A DNA stretch of 64,000 nucleotides from Hyphomonadaceae bacterium UBA7672. Its GTDB lineage: Bacteria; Pseudomonadota; Alphaproteobacteria; Caulobacterales; Hyphomonadaceae. The DNA is taken from positions 7,810 through 71,809 of the forward strand of contig DLHI01000034.1 of NCBI GenBank assembly GCA_002483135.1, written 5' to 3'. The translations under genes were made by a program, and so were the position numbers. The notes under the pieces are model-generated. The model was not told where the DNA came from and did no database searches. It worked only from the letters and a program-made list of their open reading frames with translations. Positions 62,174 to 64,000 of the stretch are shown in pieces. Position 1 is the stretch's first letter; every line of letters starts with the position of its first letter.

Positions 62174-62450
62174 AGGCCGTACCCCAGTTGGCGATGTTGC
62201 CGCCAACCTTCGCCATAGTCAGCGCAAAAACCAGGATCACGAATGCAAACAGCGCCAGTGCAATCCACTGGCCACGGCGCTTGCGCGCCTTCACCTCGGC
62301 GTCGGTCAGCGTAATGCGCTCGCCGGTCGGAACAGCCTCGCCCGGCCCAGCCAGCGCAGCGCCGACGCTCGAACGGGGCGCCGGAGCCGGATCGACGACG
62401 AGCTTCTCCGGTCCGCCGTCCCAGTCCTTGATCTGACCCTTGTCCAGCAT
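62166..62450 (-). CDS. Small CoxF-like membrane protein of the oxidase locus
   Basis: This 94-residue protein has one C-terminal hydrophobic segment (GQWIALALFAFVILVFALTM) after a basic KARKRR and a soluble N-terminal part of about 60 residues rich in Pro, Ala and Glu. Small one-helix proteins (sometimes called CoxF) between ctaB and ctaG are usual in alphaproteobacteria but are often shorter; the N-terminal extension here is longer than in those I recall. The ATG at 62450 follows GGGAGGCGTG and overlaps the ctaB stop by one base; the end overlaps ctaG. Confidence 0.8.
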   Translation of the reverse strand: MLDKGQIKDWDGGPEKLVVDPAPAPRSSVGAALAGPGEAVPTGERITLTDAEVKARKRRGQWIALALFAFVILVFALTMAKVGGNIANWGTAFE

Positions 62451-63424
62451 CACACGCCTCCCGTGAGCGGGAAGTGCAGAGGCAGGACGCGCTCGATCAG
62501 GATCGCAGCGAAGAGTGAGAAAAGGTAGAGGATCGAAACACCGAACATGGCCTTGGCGCGTCCAATGTCCTGGGGGGCGTCGGCATCGCCCGCCCGGCTG
62601 AAGAAGACGCGGAATGCATTCCAGATGAAGGCCGCGCCGCCCACAACCGCCACCGCGGCATAGATCGCCCCGCCCAGGCCCGTCGCCACCGGCAATAGCG
62701 CAAACGGCGTCACGATCAGCGTGTAGACCAGTATCTGCCGACGCGTCTCAGCGGCGCCATGCGTCACCGGCAGCATGGGAACGCCTGCCCGCGCATATTC
62801 CTTCGACGTCCAAAGCGACAGCGCCCAGAAGTGCGGCGGCGTCCACAGGAAGATCAGGCCAAACATCAGCCACGCATCGGTCGGCATGTCGCCGGTTGCC
62901 GCCGCCCAGCCGATCACCGGTGGAAAGGCCCCGGCCGCGCCGCCAATCACGATGTTCTGCGCCGTCGAGCGCTTGAGCCACATCGTGTAGACGACCGCGT
63001 AGAAGAAGATCGAGAACGCCAGCAGCACCGCGGCCAACGGCGTCGCCGCCAGCGCCATCAGCGTGACCGACAAGGCCGACATGATCAGCCCGAACGAGCG
63101 CGCCTCATCCGGACGGACCAGACCGGCGGGAACAGGACGGGAAACCGTCCGCGCCATCTTCGCGTCGATGTCGGCGTCATACCACATGTTGAGCGCGCCA
63201 GCCGCGCCCGAGCCAAGCGCCACAGCCAGAACCGAGCAGGCGGCGGCGACAGGGTTCATCCCGACCGGCGCAGCCACCATCCCAACGAAACCGGTAAACA
63301 CCACCAGCGACATCACCCGCGGCTTCATCAGGCGCACGTAATCCATCGCGCTCGCCGGACTCATCGTCGGGGCGGCGGCGGTGGATGCGCTGACGAAGCT
63401 GGCGTCGGACATCTTGTTCAGCAT
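62450..63424 (-). CDS. ctaB: Protoheme IX farnesyltransferase
   Basis: This 324-residue membrane prenyltransferase turns heme B into heme O, the precursor of heme A of the oxidase. It has LMKPRVMSLVVFTGFVGMV, the Asp-rich site NMWYDADIDAKMART with RPVPAG, FLWTPPHFWALSL and YARAGVPMLPV. ATGs at 63424 and 63412 are both possible starts; the conserved domain begins later. It sits between ctaD and the CoxF-like gene, as in related genomes. Confidence 0.94.
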   Translation of the reverse strand: MLNKMSDASFVSASTAAAPTMSPASAMDYVRLMKPRVMSLVVFTGFVGMVAAPVGMNPVAAACSVLAVALGSGAAGALNMWYDADIDAKMARTVSRPVPAGLVRPDEARSFGLIMSALSVTLMALAATPLAAVLLAFSIFFYAVVYTMWLKRSTAQNIVIGGAAGAFPPVIGWAAATGDMPTDAWLMFGLIFLWTPPHFWALSLWTSKEYARAGVPMLPVTHGAAETRRQILVYTLIVTPFALLPVATGLGGAIYAAVAVVGGAAFIWNAFRVFFSRAGDADAPQDIGRAKAMFGVSILYLFSLFAAILIERVLPLHFPLTGGV

Positions 63425-63463
63425 CGCTGCCCGGACCTCGGGTCCGGGCAGCTCTGCGCCCTG

Positions 63464-64000
63464 TTACTTGAACCTCGGAAGGTCGTTGTACTGGTGGAAC
63501 GGCGGCGGAGAAGACAGCGTCCACTCCAGCGTGGTTGCGCCCTCGCCCCAAGGATTCGCCTCGGCCTTGCGACGGCGGATAATCGCCTCGAGGAAGCCGA
63601 TGAAGAACACGACCGTGGCGACCGCAGCGATCCAATAGCCCATCGTGGACCAGTGGTGCCATTCGCGGAACGCTTCGGCGTAGTCGACATAGCGGCGTGG
63701 CATGCCCTGCATCCCGAGGAAGTGCTGCGGGAAGAAGATCAGGTTGGAGCCAATGAACATCAGCCAGAAGTGCAGGCCGGCGATGAAGCCGTTGTACTTG
63801 ATGCCCCACATCTTCTCGAACCAGTAGTACCAGCCGCAGAACAGCGTGAACACGGCGCCGAGCGACAGCACGTAGTGGAAGTGGGCGACCACGTAATACG
63901 TGTCGTGCAGGTTGTGATCGACGCCCGCGTTCGCCAGCACGACGCCCGTGACGCCGCCCACCGTGAACAGGAAGATGAAGCCGATCGCCCACAGCATCGG
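63464..64000 (-). CDS. ctaD: Cytochrome c oxidase subunit I, C-terminal part (cut by window edge)
   Basis: The open frame reaches the right edge, so only about the last 178 residues of a protein of some 550 are seen. They include FLFTVGGVTGVVLANAGVD, HDTYYVVAHFHYVLS with the heme a3 and heme a His ligands (HFHY), GWYYWFEKMWG and PRRYVDYAEAF, followed by a final helix and a C-terminal PPFHQYNDLP-like end. This is the catalytic subunit with heme a, heme a3 and CuB. It is the first of the oxidase genes in this orientation, upstream of ctaB. Confidence 0.96.
   Translation of the reverse strand, partial: PMLWAIGFIFLFTVGGVTGVVLANAGVDHNLHDTYYVVAHFHYVLSLGAVFTLFCGWYYWFEKMWGIKYNGFIAGLHFWLMFIGSNLIFFPQHFLGMQGMPRRYVDYAEAFREWHHWSTMGYWIAAVATVVFFIGFLEAIIRRRKAEANPWGEGATTLEWTLSSPPPFHQYNDLPRFK

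Overview
The window looks like chromosomal DNA of an alphaproteobacterium, most likely of the Caulobacterales/Hyphomonadaceae type. It is GC-rich and densely packed, with many ATGA/GTGA/TGATG start-stop overlaps. The evidence is conserved alphaproteobacterial neighbourhoods (ispDF-dusB-ntrB-ntrC; rlpA, D,D-carboxypeptidase, tmk, holB, TatD, MBL; murA, DUF2948, hisD, UPF0262, infA, maf, RNase E/G-like, yacG; ctaD-ctaB-ctaG-ctaE-SURF1-thrC), a Caulobacter-like NtrC without the sigma54-contact motif, and a large TonB-dependent receptor beside secreted peptidases. The species cannot be fixed from the sequence alone. No CRISPR array, prophage, integrase, transposase or plasmid function was seen.

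Layout. 1-4.6 kb: ispDF (minus, cut by the left edge) diverges from dusB-ntrB-ntrC. 4.6-8.1 kb: the queuosine genes queA-tgt lie between two unrecognised lipoprotein genes, followed by tRNA-Lys. 8.2-15.3 kb: secreted M14, M28 and M61 peptidases and an MHS-type MFS transporter. 15.3-18.2 kb: a secreted EF-hand protein followed by an OmpR-type regulator and its kinase. 18.5-26.3 kb: secF without an adjacent secD, a dicarboxylate/amino-acid symporter, an S9 peptidase and a divergent TonB-dependent receptor. 26.4-31.6 kb: a four-gene acyl-CoA operon. 31.9-33.6 kb: xdhC with a MobA-like nucleotidyltransferase.

33.6-40.1 kb: mazG and the rlpA to MBL cell-envelope/replication cluster. 40.4-41.2 kb: tRNA-Ser, a HupE/UreJ-like protein and tRNA-Phe. 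41.2-47.3 kb: yacG to murA. 47.4-52.8 kb: tRNA-Thr, hflX, hfq, ntrX and ntrY. 53-59.5 kb: gatB, an AHSA1-like protein, an EAL phosphodiesterase, an M16 peptidase, thrC and SURF1. 59.5-64 kb: the aa3-type cytochrome oxidase locus, with ctaD cut by the right edge.

The genes mostly serve core processes: isoprenoid precursors, tRNA modification, nitrogen signalling, peptide scavenging, cell-wall maturation, translation and respiration. No complete new system is evident. The most notable points are individual departures from family norms: a Tgt that has lost two of its three zinc cysteines, NtrC and NtrX both without GAFTGA, an RNase E/G homologue that seems to lack a catalytic aspartate, a TatD-like protein with HxN instead of HxH, an unrecognised membrane protein inside the cytochrome oxidase locus, and several perfect inverted repeats in promoter regions.
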